Shown: positions 1-12,143, counted from the first letter of the stretch. The stretch is DNA of 62,000 nt from Apostichopus japonicus (GCF_037975245.1 NC_092566.1:9857501-9919500), one strand, 5' to 3'. The notes: generated from the letters alone by a model not told the origin. Made by a program: numbers and translations.

Positions 1-360
1 CTACCCTATATATCCTGGTTGTTTTCACCAAGTTGCCTGGTTAATGAGATTTTAACTAAATCCTGGTAGATATAACCAGGAAAGCCTGGTTAAATTTCAT
101 GGTGAAATTTTGACACTGTCCTGGTTAATATCAATGGGTATTCACCTCATTCCTTGTGATATTAACCAACATTTCCTGGTTGATGCTAATACTATCGTGG
201 TTAATATCACAGAATGTTCCACCCCTTTCTGGTTAAATTAAACAACATTTCCTGGTTGATGTCACCATTATCCTGGTTAATATTAAACTGATTTTCCACC
301 TCATTCCTGGTTAAATCACCCCTTTCCTTGTTAATATGCCACCTTATTCTCCATTTAAGT
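1..360. repeat. Degenerate minisatellite with CCTGGTTAA core
   Basis: The core CCTGGTTAA or a one- to two-base variant recurs about thirteen times (for example near 14, 36, 89, 120, 173, 195, 250, 271, 306 and 325). Spacing is irregular, about 20 to 34 bases. Between cores, ATATCAC/ATATTA and CCACC(T)CATT segments also recur. The array may continue to the left of the window. No coding potential is visible. Confidence 0.6.
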
Positions 361-3282
361 TGCAATGCATTCAAATTGAGAAAAAGCAGAACATAAATTA
401 TAAAACAACATCATCAATGTTACTGATAGCTAACTTTATTTGCATCTCCATTACTTTTGAATTTTGAGTACTAAGTGAACTTTTGCAATTTAGTTTAATT
501 AATTCCTCAAATATTAATACAATGAATTAATATAAGAAATGCAATACTGAAATCAAAATTTTGAGGACATATTTACAGCATAACAATCGTCACATGCTGA
601 AGCTCTGATTGCTCGACATCAACTGTGAAATGTAACAGGGATACCAAGACCTTGATCAGCACTTTTGCACAAGGATACAACTTGGAAATCACTTGAACAG
701 TTTTCAGTACAGAACAAGAAATCAAAGCCTCTCTCCCAATAACCTTTGTTACGACAAAATTCAGCCCTGTGTGAGTAGCTTCTTTTCTTTAAAGGTATGC
801 TGTATTAGCCCCAAATATGCTAGATATTCAAATGTGGTCACCTTTGGTCAGAATTCTACTGTTTTTATTACAACCTTTGAGGAAATTTTCCCATTCAGTC
901 ATCTTGTGTGTCCTTAAAAATGTCTGAGAACAATTGGAAGGTACTTTTTGAAAACTTCTTGCCATTATAGCATGCTATAATTTGGGGCATATACTGACTA
1001 CCATTAAACTAGATAGGAAGGTCTTAGAAGATCTTTGTTCACATTGCTAATGATAGGGATGACCTAATACCAAATTGATTGGTTTCATTTAATTATTTAC
1101 TTATTGGTAATTAATTCATATTTTTAATTTAATTACAATTATATTTTACCACTTTGCACAGACAAACCGAACATCTGCAAGACAATAATTAGGCTTCCAA
1201 CGATACCATAAATGTTTTAGTAATAAGCTCATCCTTGGACCTCACATACTTGTGCAAATTATTTTAACTCCAATAGAAAGTGGTAAGTTAAGCTTATTAT
1301 AATCACAAGAAAGATTAATTTGAAAAGATTTTGAGCTAACAGTTAAGTTAAAGTATAAACCAAAGTGTCCTTGAACATGAAATTTCTAATACTCCGAGCC
1401 CGAATGACCATAATTATGATCACGTTTTGCATGCATCCACATGTCCGTCCGTGGACTCAGGAAGAAGCGTTTCCAAACAATTAACTAAACCGACCCCTAA
1501 ATGACCTTTGACATAAAATTCCTGAGCACTTCCACAAGTCTTTTCATCACAGGCCACCTCTATGCAAGTTTCATTGAAGTTGTACCAACAGGTATTATCA
1601 ATTGTGGACAGAGAGATGAATTGAAATGCAAAACATCAAATTGTTTCTCATAAAAACAGCGACAATCACATTCTTGATGTGCATCATCCAAGCTACAGAC
1701 ATCCTTCTACTATTGCAAAGCTGTGTTACTTGGTAGCCTCTCTCAATTTCTCATTTTCACCTCTTCCAGTTTGTACCAATCTAGGAAAGGAATGAAACAA
1801 TGAAAGTATTAAATGGTGTGTTAACGAACTAGGATGAAAAGAAGATAATCACTTTCTTCAGTCTCATAGTTTGTGCCATGCTTTTTGAAAACCTAACCCT
1901 TACCCTAATTTCATCTTGGAATAATTCTCTGAGTTGGTCAGTCTTGTTTCTGTTTGGGATTGTTTTCCACAGGGCATTTTATGTGGTTTTCAACCCTAGG
2001 CTCCTTTGACATTTAGTAACCTGTTAGGTTAGGTTTGTGTGTAAAGTAGGCTAACCTTATACTAATACTAGCTGATACAATGTAGTGATTTGAGATTAGC
2101 AACTAACCTTAATTGAATTGAATTTGACGTGGTAGTTATTATAATAAATGGGCTAGCTGTTGATGCAGGAGGGCTACACAATATGATTATCAACATACAA
2201 TTCCACGTTTATACTTTTAAAATCAATTTCAAGGCTAAAAATAAACCACAAACAATTATCTGTAGTGTAGGGTAGTCCTGTCCTACCCTCACCTAGCCTA
2301 TAAAATGTGAGTTCAATCAGGGAGTTGTTCTAACAAATACCTTCGCCCATCTATTAGTATTACCCTGGCTATATGTGCATATAGGCTGGGGAGTTGAAGT
2401 GATCTACCAGGGAGTTGCCGTAACATCATCTTGGATCGACAGCGGCAATAGACACTACACAGGCCTTATCACTGGCCTAGCCCATGACCTATCCACGCGA
2501 GATTCAATGAACACAAGCTTAACGTGAGGCCTTGTCTAACATACGCCAGACCTATTTATGCATTAATTGAGCCTAGGACTAATGATCCGGGAATGAGTTC
2601 CAGCACAAAATTGTGGCGGCTTAAGTACAGGCATACCTGTGGTGTTACTGTTAGTCGAACGAACGTACCTTAATTGTCTGTCTCCGGCATTTTTGAGTTA
2701 ATTAGTCTATAGGCTGCATAAGCTTGACTTCTGACTTCTTGCATGTAGACAAATGTGTTACAGTATATACGTACCGCGTACTGCCACTTCTTACTATCTT
2801 CGGTATAGAACGTAAAATTATCACGTACGTACGTAATAAATATTTTTTTTTACCATGTCCTCTCTAGGTCTTCGTACGCAACAAACTAAACTGTATTTAC
2901 CAAATATATCCATACACAGGCATTCATTCAATGTTGACGATATCTTTATAAACATTTCACGCTAAACATTAGTTCCTTCTCGTATTTTCTTTTGCTGGTT
3001 TGTTTTCTAAGCCCTCTTGTTTTCTTTACCATTTTCCTATAGCTTCACATTAAAGCGCTAACTAATATACAGCAAGATCTCTTTGGTGGATATCACAGAG
3101 GGGAAAGGTTCGATGTTTTGGAAGATGCTAATGAAATATGGAATGAATGAATCTGGGAAGTTTATTGGACATTTCATTGCCTAACATTAAGACTCTACGT
3201 AAATAGTAGTGTAGAATGGCGCTTTTGGGTGAGCTGTTGGTCTTCGAATTGCTGCAAGCCACAAGCCCCAAGTGGCTTATAG
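361..3282. other. Unassigned AT-rich sequence, no gene recognised
   Basis: About 2.9 kb with only short open frames that show no recognisable domain. I see no splice-flanked exon, tRNA-like box pair or terminal inverted repeat that I could support. It may be intergenic, intronic or very old repeat. Confidence 0.4.
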
Positions 3283-3382
3283 TAGAAGTAGTAGTAGTAG
3301 TAGTAGTAGAAGTAGTAGTAGTATAGTAGTAGTCGTAATAGTAGTAGTAGTAGTAGTAGAGAAGTAGTAGTAGTAGTAGTAG

Positions 3383-3415
<33 letters not shown>

Positions 3416-3448
3416 CAGTAGTAGCAGTGGTAGTAGTAGTAGTAGTAA

Positions 3449-3516
<68 letters not shown>

Positions 3517-3540
3517 CTAGTATTAGTGGTAGTAGTAGTA
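3283..3540. repeat. (TAG/GTA)n microsatellite at a LINE 3' end
   Basis: About 258 bp of trinucleotide repeat (TAC on the minus strand) with scattered interruptions (GTAGCAGTAG, GTAATAGTAG). It directly follows the last coding codons of the minus-strand LINE at 3541-5323, in the position of that element's 3' tail. The tract was probably seeded by the tail and then expanded. Confidence 0.85.
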
Positions 3541-5323
3541 AGTTGAGCCTCGTCTATCCGACATGCTCAGTGATTAACCTCCGCCACGTATCACGATCTT
3601 GCGCGAGGTTTATTGCTTCCTCGAAATTGTTAATATTAACGTCCTTAAATTGCGACTTTATTTTTCCAAGCAAGGTATTCACGGGCCTTCCTACTGATTT
3701 AGCAGTATGTCTCAGTGCTTCTCTTAAAGCAACCTTTGCTGGAGCGTCCTCTTGGAGTCTTGCTACATGACCGAAAAAATCTCAATCTTCTATGTGCGAC
3801 TATGGATGACCAAGGTGTTTGGTTGGTTTCATTGTAGAGCTCATCGTTTGATAACCAATTGTTATTGGTCCATCTAATGTTGAGAATATTACGAAGTAGT
3901 CTACTTTGAAAAGTGTCAATTTTGCGATCAAGATCCTTTGTTGTGCCACACAGTTCGCAATTGTACAAAAAAATACTCTTTAATAAAGCCTCAAAAATCC
4001 TAAGCTTAACGTTCCGGCTTATGTTTTTGCATTTGAAAATACTTGACAGTGTGTTGAAAGCACCGTTGGTTATACCAGTTCTTCGGTCAATATCTTCTTC
4101 GGTCTCCAGCAAGCTTCCAACATTTTTACACTTCTTCCAACTTTCATTTCCTTTTCTGTGGTTGAAAATTTCTCAGTTTTTGTGCAATTGATTTTCAGAT
4201 TCCTTCCTGCCAGTTTCTCAGAAACTCGTTTTTCGATATCTTGCAGTATATGCTGACCAGTTGATGCCCAAGATATATCATCAGCGTATTGTTGGTCTAC
4301 TGTGAAAAAAAAAATTAGTGGTGGTATAGTGCTGTAATCATGATCAACTAACTGAGATGGCAGGATAACTGCATCGATATCATTATCAAAAAGTTGGCTA
4401 CATAAGTTATAAAAAAAAATGCGCTTTCACTATCTCCTTGTGGTGAACCAATGTTAGTGTTAAAAGGAAGTCCGAGTTTGCCCTCTAGTTTGACGGTGTA
4501 GGAGACGATTAGCGGTGATATCAGGTGAAGTTCGTCGTTGTCAAGAACCTGTTCTAGGTCAGTTAGCAAGGATCGTCTTTGAATTTTGTCGAACGCCTTG
4601 CTCATATCTAGCATCAATAGATTTATAGTGTAACCTGTGGATGTTATAGCTTTTTCTGCTAGCACTTTAAAAGCGAAGACCATTTCAGCTGTGCAACGTC
4701 CTGAAGTGTAGGCAGTTTGGGTAATGGGGAGGATATCGCTCATCAATTGACGGACGAATCCTCCTGGCCACAAAAACTGCAAGAATGTTTCCTCAGTGTT
4801 TATAATAAAATGACTGGTCTTAAGTTTTCTGGTGGACCTTAAGTCTTTCCAGGTTTTTGGATAGGAGTTAGGATTCCTTGTTTAATTTCAATTTGGAAAT
4901 CTCCTGATTCGGCTATACTATTTAAGATATTTGCTATGTGTTTGTGTGTGCATGGGGCATATTTGAGATGTTCGGCTGTGACCTTGTCACAACCTTGGGT
5001 TTTATTATATTTTAAGGATGAGACTGCTTGTTTAATTTCATCTTCATCAAAGGGCGTGTTTAGTTTTTCTATAGAAACACGTTTGGTTTGGGGTCTGGGA
5101 TATTGCAGATAAAAGTCTTTTCGAAATGTTTGCTGATTTCTTTAATTTTTGCGTCGGTATCTCCTATGTGTTTATCGCCAATTTTAATTGTAATGGGGTC
5201 TCTCTTACCTTTTTATTGTACTACTATTATTGCTTTTAAGAAACGGTGGGAGCTATCCTTACAATTTTCAAGTGGCTCCTATGTATAAATTTCTGTAATA
5301 TCAACAGTAACAGTGTGACGCTC
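3541..5323 (-). mobile_element. Decayed non-LTR retrotransposon (LINE), RT and C-terminal part
   Basis: Read on the minus strand, the frames give the RT of a non-LTR element, broken by several frameshifts and stops. An upstream segment contains DPITIKIGDKHIGDTDAKI and EISKHFEKTF (about 5210-5080). The fingers region has KYNKTQGCDKVTAEHLKYA. Motif A is LDMSKAFD (about 4615-4590), followed by NIGSPQGDSESA (about 4460-4430). No intact YxDD is seen because the frame breaks there. The C-terminal part reads LYNCELCGTTKDLDRKID, RLLRNILNIRW and, in another frame, WRRLITEHVG just before the microsatellite. The style matches RTE-like endonuclease-RT elements common in invertebrates, but the clade call is uncertain. 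The 5' part (endonuclease) is missing and homology fades near 5323. A non-functional fossil. Confidence 0.8.
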
Positions 5324-6228
5324 ATGGGCGCAGATCAGCCTTGGAGAATGGTGGGGACGTAGCGCACAAAAAAATTTGGGCAAATATACCTCCCAGATCG
5401 CCGGAAATATTTTTTCCCAGATGATGCTCCCTAACCTCCTTAAGTTTAGGATCTCATGGCTTTGAAATTTAGTTTGGGGAAATACATGGGCGTCTGCAGA
5501 AAACAAAATCAGGGGACAAATAATCCAAGTAGACTTTTGTATATATGTGTCAGTGTCAGTAGTAATAATTCTCGTCTTTTATAGCATGTCATTTACACAA
5601 TGGTGGATCAAACTGTGCCAAAGTTCAATAGGCCTACAGGGGAATTTGAAATGCAGCATTTGCTCAAGACGAACTGGTGGGGACACGGTATATCATGTCC
5701 CCACCACTGGAAAATTGGTGGGGACGCGTCCCGCTGTCCCCACCAGGAGCTGCGTCCATAATGACACAATTTCTTGATGGTTCACAAACTTAGCAAAAAT
5801 ATAACATTAACGCATAGCACAAAGATGTAGTATCAATTCAGTCCGACAAAAGTGGACGACTTGAATATTTTAACAATACTTACCTAAGAAGTTACCTACT
5901 TGTCAAGTTGTTATTAGTATTTTGTTTACATTAGTTTCGTTCGATGACGTCATTCATGAATATTATAATATTATATGGTTTAGCTACACGTAAACTTCGA
6001 TTGTACATTGCGAGTCAATAGGTCATATCACACAAAACGTGTGTTTATATCTAATACGTACATCATACTATATTATTGCGACGTTCGTTCTCGGTAGTGC
6101 ATGGAATGCAATTAAGACAACGCCTACCACACAATTCTCAAGAAAAACTATAGTCCTGTAGAAACGAATCTGTAACAAGAAATAAGCCTATTCGATCAAC
6201 TACAAGTATAGGTAAGTTTTCACCGTAG

Positions 6229-6480
6229 TATGTATGTATTTGTATGTATTTTAGATCCTCCTGCGAGCAGGAACTCGCGAAGAAGCCTCATTGGCTTATC
6301 AAAGCCGCAGGCTGACCGAAGTCAGTCTCTTACATTCATATTTAACGTCCATGATTATGAATTGTTTAATTGTCAACAACTCTGTAACTGGACGACAAAC
6401 ATTAATCTTGGAGTGACTCGAACCGGGGACCTTATGATTGGAAGGCACCGGCGTTCACCACTGAGCTAACACCCCACGAC
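6229..6480 (-). mobile_element. tRNA-derived SINE
   Basis: On the minus strand the head carries a polymerase III A box (TAGCTCAGTGGTG, complement of 6456-6468) and a B box (GGTTCGAGTC, complement of 6415-6424), about 32 bases apart as in a tRNA. An unrelated body follows, then an ATACATAC-type tail (about 6250-6229). CGTAG flanks both sides (6224-6228 and 6480-6484). The paralogous site in the second duplication copy (20551-20560) is empty, reading CACCGTAGTC without interruption. A free-standing tRNA gene is unlikely because the body continues well past the tRNA-like part. Confidence 0.75.
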
Positions 6481-6912
6481 GTAGTCTTGTTTTATCATTT
6501 CATGTTCGATAACAGTGACATTCACCGGCTTTTTGCATATAGTCCACTGTGCATGTACATCGTATCATAGCTTCATACTACATGATTTTTGATAGATCGA
6601 TTGCGAGTCAATGATAGGCCTACATATGAAACAAAAACATGTGTGTATATTTGATACGTACATGATGGTACATCATACACGATTATTGCCGTGTTAATTC
6701 TAGGCAGTGCATGTAGAATTCAGACAACGCCAACCTCATTCTTAATAAAGACTAGTCCTGTAGGAACGAAACTGTAACAAGAAAGCCTGTTTGATCAACT
6801 TAGTAGGCAAGTTTTAACCATAGTCTTGTTTTATAATTTCCTGTTCGTTGACAGCGACATTCACCAGATTTTTGCGTATAGTCCTTTACATATATAGTCC
6901 TGTATATCCTGT

Positions 6913-6918
<6 letters not shown>

Positions 6919-6996
<78 letters not shown>

Positions 6997-7078
6997 ATAT
7001 ATATATGCGTATATATATTTATACATATTTATATAATATATATATATGCGTATATATATATATACGCATATATATTCG
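6919..7078. repeat. (TA)n microsatellite upstream of death-domain gene
   Basis: Long alternating TA tract with a few GCG interruptions. The second copy of the duplication has a shorter counterpart at 20977-21012. The protein frames readable through it (Tyr/Ile repeats) are artefacts. Confidence 0.9.
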
Positions 7079-7270
7079 CATGTGGTATATATACGCATAT
7101 GATATGACAGATTTCTAATACAATATATAGGCTACATATATTGATGCGTCGCATGTAGTATGACAAATTAATTATAATAAATAATAATAATATATAAAAC
7201 TGTTATAGGCGTATTGAAAATGAAAGGGCTATCTTTGTTCTTCGAAATCTAGCTCATTCAGCGAAGACAA

Positions 7271-7695
7271 ATGGCGGATTCCACTAATATGGACATCCCT
7301 GATTGCATATCCGACCAAGACAGCCTAGTTGTCACTGATGAAGAATTACAGGTTTGTAAACAAGATTTAATTCTGGACATAGTAAACAATCATAAAGACA
7401 AAGAAATCATCAAGGGTAGATCAAAAGGCTTTTTCTTCTTCTCTTTCTTCTTCTTCTATTTCAGCTTCTTTCGGAAAAAGTACCTAGAGCATGGAAAGAT
7501 TTAGGTCGCGCGCTTGGGTTTACGCCTACTGAATTGGATGCAATTGAAATAGACAATCACGGACCGACAGGAGGCCACAAGGAAACAGTCTACAATATGT
7601 TGTTGAAATGGCAGAGAGAGCATGGGAAAGATGCCACAGTACACGCATTAAAACAGGCTCTGAATAAGGCAAAGATGGGGGGCATCTTACTATAG
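7271..7695 (+). CDS. Small death-domain protein, two exons
   Basis: Exon 1 is 7271-7351 and starts ATGGCGGAT. It ends at CAG followed by a GTTTGTAAAC donor, so the intron is in phase 0. The intron (7352-7464) ends in a CTT-rich pyrimidine tract and TTTCAG. Exon 2 is 7465-7695. The join gives a 103-residue protein. Exon 2 contains a death-fold domain: VPRAWKDLGRALGFTPTEL and then DAIEID, a helix with TVYNMLLKWQREHG, and ATVHALKQALNKAK. This is the W..L...LG / LL.W....G / A....L...L pattern of the DD family. Death domains make homotypic contacts in apoptosis and innate immune signalling. With no other domain this would be an adaptor-like or decoy protein, but its partner is unknown. A polyadenylation signal AATAAA lies at 8009-8014. 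Exon 1 is duplicated at 21042-21116, where exon 2 is lost. A longer first exon or more upstream exons cannot be excluded. Confidence 0.7.
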
Positions 7696-8231
7696 AAATC
7701 GAGCAAAACATTCTTTAAACGGTATACATTGCTAAAAGAAATTGTATATAGACAATTTGTTCTCTTCGGGGGTTTTTTGAGGGGGGGGGGGTTAGTATAA
7801 TGTTACCTGTGGTTTAATTAAAGAGCTGAAAGTTTATACGTTGTTAAGCTTGCAGAATATTACTCATTGTTTTAATGACCCACCATTGGCACTGAAGTGG
7901 ACTATGTCACATACAAATATGCAGTTCTATGTTATAAACAAACACAATTAGGGTTAACCGATTTAATCACTGGTTTAGATACAAAACTTCAATGATTTTT
8001 TTTAATGGAATAAATATGAAAATCAACCATGAAAACTTTGCTAAGCCATTTATTTTACATAAAAATGTTCAATCAATTTACATTGGCAGTAATTACCTGG
8101 AGTTTATCTAGCAGAATAAGAAAAATGTCAACAACAAAAACAAGTCATGCAGTAACCCCAAACATGAAAATGGGACTGAGCACTCTACCAATTGTTGTGT
8201 TAACCTTATTATGTCTCACCTAGACATATAC
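7696..8231. other. Probable 3' UTR and downstream flank of the death-domain gene
   Basis: No coding potential. It contains an 11-base G run (about 7779-7791) and AATAAA at 8009-8014. The segment from about 8080 onward is present in duplication copy 2 (from about 22265), but the part before it is not. Confidence 0.4.
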
Positions 8232-9240
8232 CAGCCAAAATTTAAGTGTTGCATATACATGTTATTAATGTTACAAAAACTGCTTCATAGTTTGAGAAAG
8301 TTTATCACTTGTCAATTAAAACATCAAATTTAGCTCTCTGACCAGGTTCGCACTTTCATAGATATACCCACTCGGTAGATTAACTCTAGAAATAGACTGT
8401 ACTGTTCGAATGCAATGTTTGTAAACTTTATAGCTTTAAAGTGAATCTGATCGCAATTGGAATATGCTGATGAAATTTGGTACTGAACTTGTATTGTAAG
8501 CACCTACTTTTATAAAAAAAAAATACGACCCATATGCAGTGGTTTGTTATCTTGAAGCAAGAGGTCTTGGAATACTACTATTACTACATGTTAGTAAAAT
8601 TGTCAGAACTGTTCCTATATACTCGCAACAGTGCATGCACTGTGTTGAGAACTAGAGGGTCAAAGGTCGATCGGTGGTTCAGATCTGTTCATGAAATGAC
8701 TGTAGTGTGCCCTGTATATACCACAAAACCAATACACCAGCCAAAATTTAAGTGTTGCATATACATGTCATTTAGTTACAAAAACTGTTTCATAGTTTGG
8801 GAAAGTTTATCACTTGTCAATAAAAACATCAAATTTATTTCTGACCAGGTTTACAAGTTCATATAGCCTAGTATAGATATACCCACTCGGTATATTAATT
8901 CTAGAAATAGACTGTACTGTTCGAATGCAATGTTTGTAAACTTTATAGCTTTAAAGTGAATCTGATCGCAATTGGAATATGCTGATGAAATTTGGTACTG
9001 AACTTGTATTGTAAGCACCTACTTTTATAAAAAAAAAATACGACCCATATGCAGTGGTTTGTTATCTTGAAGCAAGGGGTCTTGGAATACTACTATTAAT
9101 ACATGTTAGTAAAATTGTCAGAACTGTTCCTATACTCGCAACAGTGCATGCACTGTGTTGAGAACTAGAGCGTCAAAGGTCGATCGGTGGTTCAGATCTG
9201 TTCATGAAATGACTGTAGTGTGCCCTGTATACCACACCAA
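8232..9240. repeat. Tandem duplication of a ~0.5-kb unit (two copies)
   Basis: The unit beginning CAGCCAAAATTTAAGTG at about 8233 repeats at about 8742, with high identity through CTGTAGTGTGCCCTGTATA. The segment around 8390-8560 is nearly identical to 8900-9060. The paralogous block in duplication copy 2 (about 22430-22980) has only a little more than one unit, so this is a copy-specific expansion or the second copy lost a unit. Confidence 0.85.
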
Positions 9241-10346
9241 AAACCAAATTAAAGTCAACATATAAATATCATTCGAGCTTTGATGTATTCATTCTCACTG
9301 TAAACTGTATTTGTCATATCTGGTATTTTTGCACGCTGTACTAATGAATATATAACCTGTCACGTGATAAACAACAACGTGCACAAGAGTTCAAAGGTGG
9401 TGGCCAAATTCTAAATATTCCCGACTGATTAAGGTAAGGACAGGAATATTTATGGAAGAGCCAGAGACGAATCAATGAGTTCATGATGGGCGTGCATGGA
9501 GGTGTCCTCTCCCAGAAAAAAAATCAGACGTCAAATAGCGCATTCTGAGGCATATTTAGCTATAAATTAGTTCTATAATTAGGTTGAGCTAATAAATACC
9601 ACTGTAATGTGTATTATGTGCGTGTGTGTGTGCATACGACAAGGAGGGTTTTTACCCCCGTAGCAGTGGTCTAATTTTCTCCGGCGAATTTCCCCCCGAA
9701 TGACGATGGGGTGGGATGGTCTCCCTCCCCACCCCATCCAGGCCACTCCCCACCCCAACCCACCCCAACCCACCCCAACCCACCCCACCCCTTGCGCTCG
9801 CCACTGGCCAGAAGTAACATTCATTCTCTATGTTAAATTACCCAAAGTTACTATATTTTTCTATAGAAATGTACCTATGTTTTCCAATATCATATTAGTG
9901 TTATAATCCACCTGATTGACGAAATCTTTGGGCTCTGTATGGCTTTGACTAAGCAATTGTTCCTTTATAATGATACTCCTACACTGAACAATTCATCCGG
10001 TGTCGTGTTCTGTAAATAAACTTTCGTATAATGTACGACAAGTGGAAAACCCCTATATTTCGTAATATTGAATCATTCTATTATCAGCGCGAACTAACCA
10101 AAAAGAAGGCCTTTTTAAAGATTGCCTGAGTCGTGGTTTTGATTGGAAAACCCCTATGTTTCGTAAGTATATAGAAACACGATAATCGATATACAACATG
10201 TCTCCCGCACATTGCACATATAGGTAAGAACGAAACAAAATATTGGTATTCGTGCATATTCAGCTCCAGATCAAAGCATCTAACATGAGGAAAACTGTAT
10301 TTTACAAGTTTGACGTCCGCGTGTCATTGCTTAAGCCTTATATAGG

Positions 10347-10644
10347 GTGTTTCGAAAGTTCGTTCCGCCCTATCCGTATTTCTTTTTAAAAAGATGTTTA
10401 AAGCTACACTAAACACCATGCATACGGTAATTGTTATTATTTTATGTAGGCTACATATATATGTATTGATGTAGTAGAGTCAGTTTCCTTATTTGTTTTC
10501 CCTTTCTTCCGAATTACGAATTGAAGCTGGCGACAGTCGGAAATTCCGACTGTCGCACTCAAATTTTCCAACTATCGTCATTTTTACCAAGATTGGGGGG
10601 TGAGACACCCCCCACACCCCCCCCCCCTCTAGCGACGTCCCTGG
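10347..10644. mobile_element. Insertion specific to duplication copy 1
   Basis: In copy 2 the sequence reads GCTTAAGCCTTATATATATT without interruption (about 23730-23750). In copy 1, GCTTAAGCCTTATAT is followed by about 300 bp and then GCTTAAGCCATATATT resumes, which indicates a target duplication of roughly 9-16 bp. The insert starts GGGTGTTTCGAAAGTTCG. It ends with a segment (about 10528-10644) that contains a GACAGTCGGAAATTCCGAC hairpin and the end CTAGCGACGTCCCTG. An inverted copy of that end lies at 14593-14700. Confidence 0.6.
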
Positions 10645-11130
10645 CTTAAGCCATATATTAATTGGAAATGTGCTTATTCTGTGCGAACGGAATAAATCAT
10701 ATGAACCAAACAGAGCCTTATAATTGTTTGATTGTAGACATGGTTAAGGCTATCAGGATCGATAGATATAACGGATAGTTACATTTTATATAATTAAACG
10801 TAGAATCAGGTTTTGAAATTTGTTCCATTAGCAAAGTTCCAATTCTTCGGCATAATCGTTTTATTTACTGTATTCTTGAGAGATCAATTAAGGGAGGACA
10901 TTCTACGACGAGAATAATTACCCTTAGTAAAGGCGACGACGAATGCGGCGATAAACTGCAGAGATTTCAAAGTTCGGCTACGAGACGTTTATCTCCGGCA
11001 CCACCCCATTCCTAAGTTTTATATTATTGTATATACTTCTGAAAGAAGATAAACGAATGGGGTTATTCAAAATATTTAAATGACGTAATATTCCGGTGGC
11101 CCAATTTGATTGACATGTTTGTGTGTGTAT

Positions 11131-11961
11131 GTGTGTTTGGGGGGGGGGGGGGGGGTAGGAGCATAACCTACTGTACTTCTCTACACTTTCTGTTCTTTTG
11201 TAACTTGGTTAGAAAGTCCTAGCAGAAGTTATCAAGAGGTAAACGCTACCATATACAGATTTATATACTCCCGTGAAATGGTAATATTATGTGTTATGTA
11301 TTGTGTTATATTATGTTTAAAATATGTTTGAAATATCCGACTACAAGCAAGAGCTATAAGCCTCCGTGTGTCTATAAAACCATCACAATGTATACATTCT
11401 TATGTGTGTTTTTATTTGGTGGGGGTTGAGAGGGGGAAGGTTGTTTGTCATAAGGTTCTCATGGTCGTATCATGTATATAGGGTTTGGACATCTTCTCAC
11501 GGATCGCATGGTGGCCCCTTTATGTGGTCTAAAACGACCACAGAAAGTGCACGGAATGTTCATTTTCAGTATACATAATACAAGTATGTAAGTTTCTTAT
11601 CCATACGAATCTAAATTTAGCGATCCGCTGAAAATATTGTTAGGTTACGTTAAATTGCCGTTCTGGTTAACAATTACGACAAATAGCACTTTGTATAGCC
11701 TTTGTAAAATATGAGTCAGGCCTGGGTATATGTGAGGCCATCGCCGCCACAAAAAAAAGACAACAGCCAAAAATAATAATTATACGTAAAAAACAACACA
11801 AAAGAAAGGTTTAAAACAAACTTTCATGAAAAAAAAAGAAAAAAAAAGAAACCAAGTTTAAAACGAAAAGAGGTAAATTAAGAAGACAAAGAATTACAGA
11901 AACTTTCAACTGACCAAACGTGATGTAAATAAACACAAAACAAATAAACACACGAAGAGTT
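11131..11961. other. Unassigned sequence between duplication copies
   Basis: Contains a poly-G run (11140-11156) and an A-rich stretch (11750-11870). No exon or element ends recognised. Confidence 0.35.
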
Positions 11962-12143
11962 TAATCTTAAAAAGGTAAAAAGCGTACACATCAGACCTTT
12001 AAAAAAAATAAGCACAAAAAAATGCAAATAATATATTGCAATTAAACGAAATTAATCTTAAAAAGGTAAAAAGCGTACACATCAGACCTTTAAAAAAAAT
12101 AAGCACAAAAAAATGCAAATAATATATTGCAATTAAACGAAAT
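11962..12143. repeat. Perfect 91-bp tandem duplication
   Basis: The 91 bases starting TAATCTTAAAAAGG at 11962 are repeated without a visible mismatch from 12053 to 12143. Such identity means a very recent duplication or an assembly artefact. It is A-rich and non-coding. Confidence 0.9.

Larger units (their letters stand above)
5512..11130. repeat. Segmental duplication, copy 1
   Basis: This block matches 19006-24210 in the same orientation, from GGACAAATAATCCAAGTAG at the left to CCAATTTGATTGACATG near 11100 at the right. Shared landmarks include the death-domain exon 1, the 8232-9240 repeat unit, the CCCCAACCCA-rich stretch near 9750, and a long segment from about 10700 to 11120. Copy 1 alone has a SINE (6229-6480), an extra 0.5-kb tandem unit, an insertion at about 10347-10644 and the second death-domain exon. 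It lacks the 1.1-kb hAT-like element of copy 2. Confidence 0.85.

Noticed and set aside
3283-3540. CRISPR-like or satellite array
   Set aside because: Pure trinucleotide repeat with no spacers; a microsatellite at a LINE tail.
5324-5759. Element with ATGGGCGCAG / CTGCGTCCAT inverted ends
   Set aside because: The interval crosses the left boundary of the segmental duplication, so it cannot be one insertion as delimited; the match is short.
6415-6478. Functional tRNA gene
   Set aside because: A and B boxes are present, but the sequence continues into a SINE body and tail, has a target duplication, and is absent at the paralogous site.
9579-9824. Gly/Trp-rich protein frames near 9.7 and 23.1 kb
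   Set aside because: They come from CCCCAACCCA/GGGTTGGG repeats in the duplicated block; the repeat number differs between copies and the frame is not maintained.
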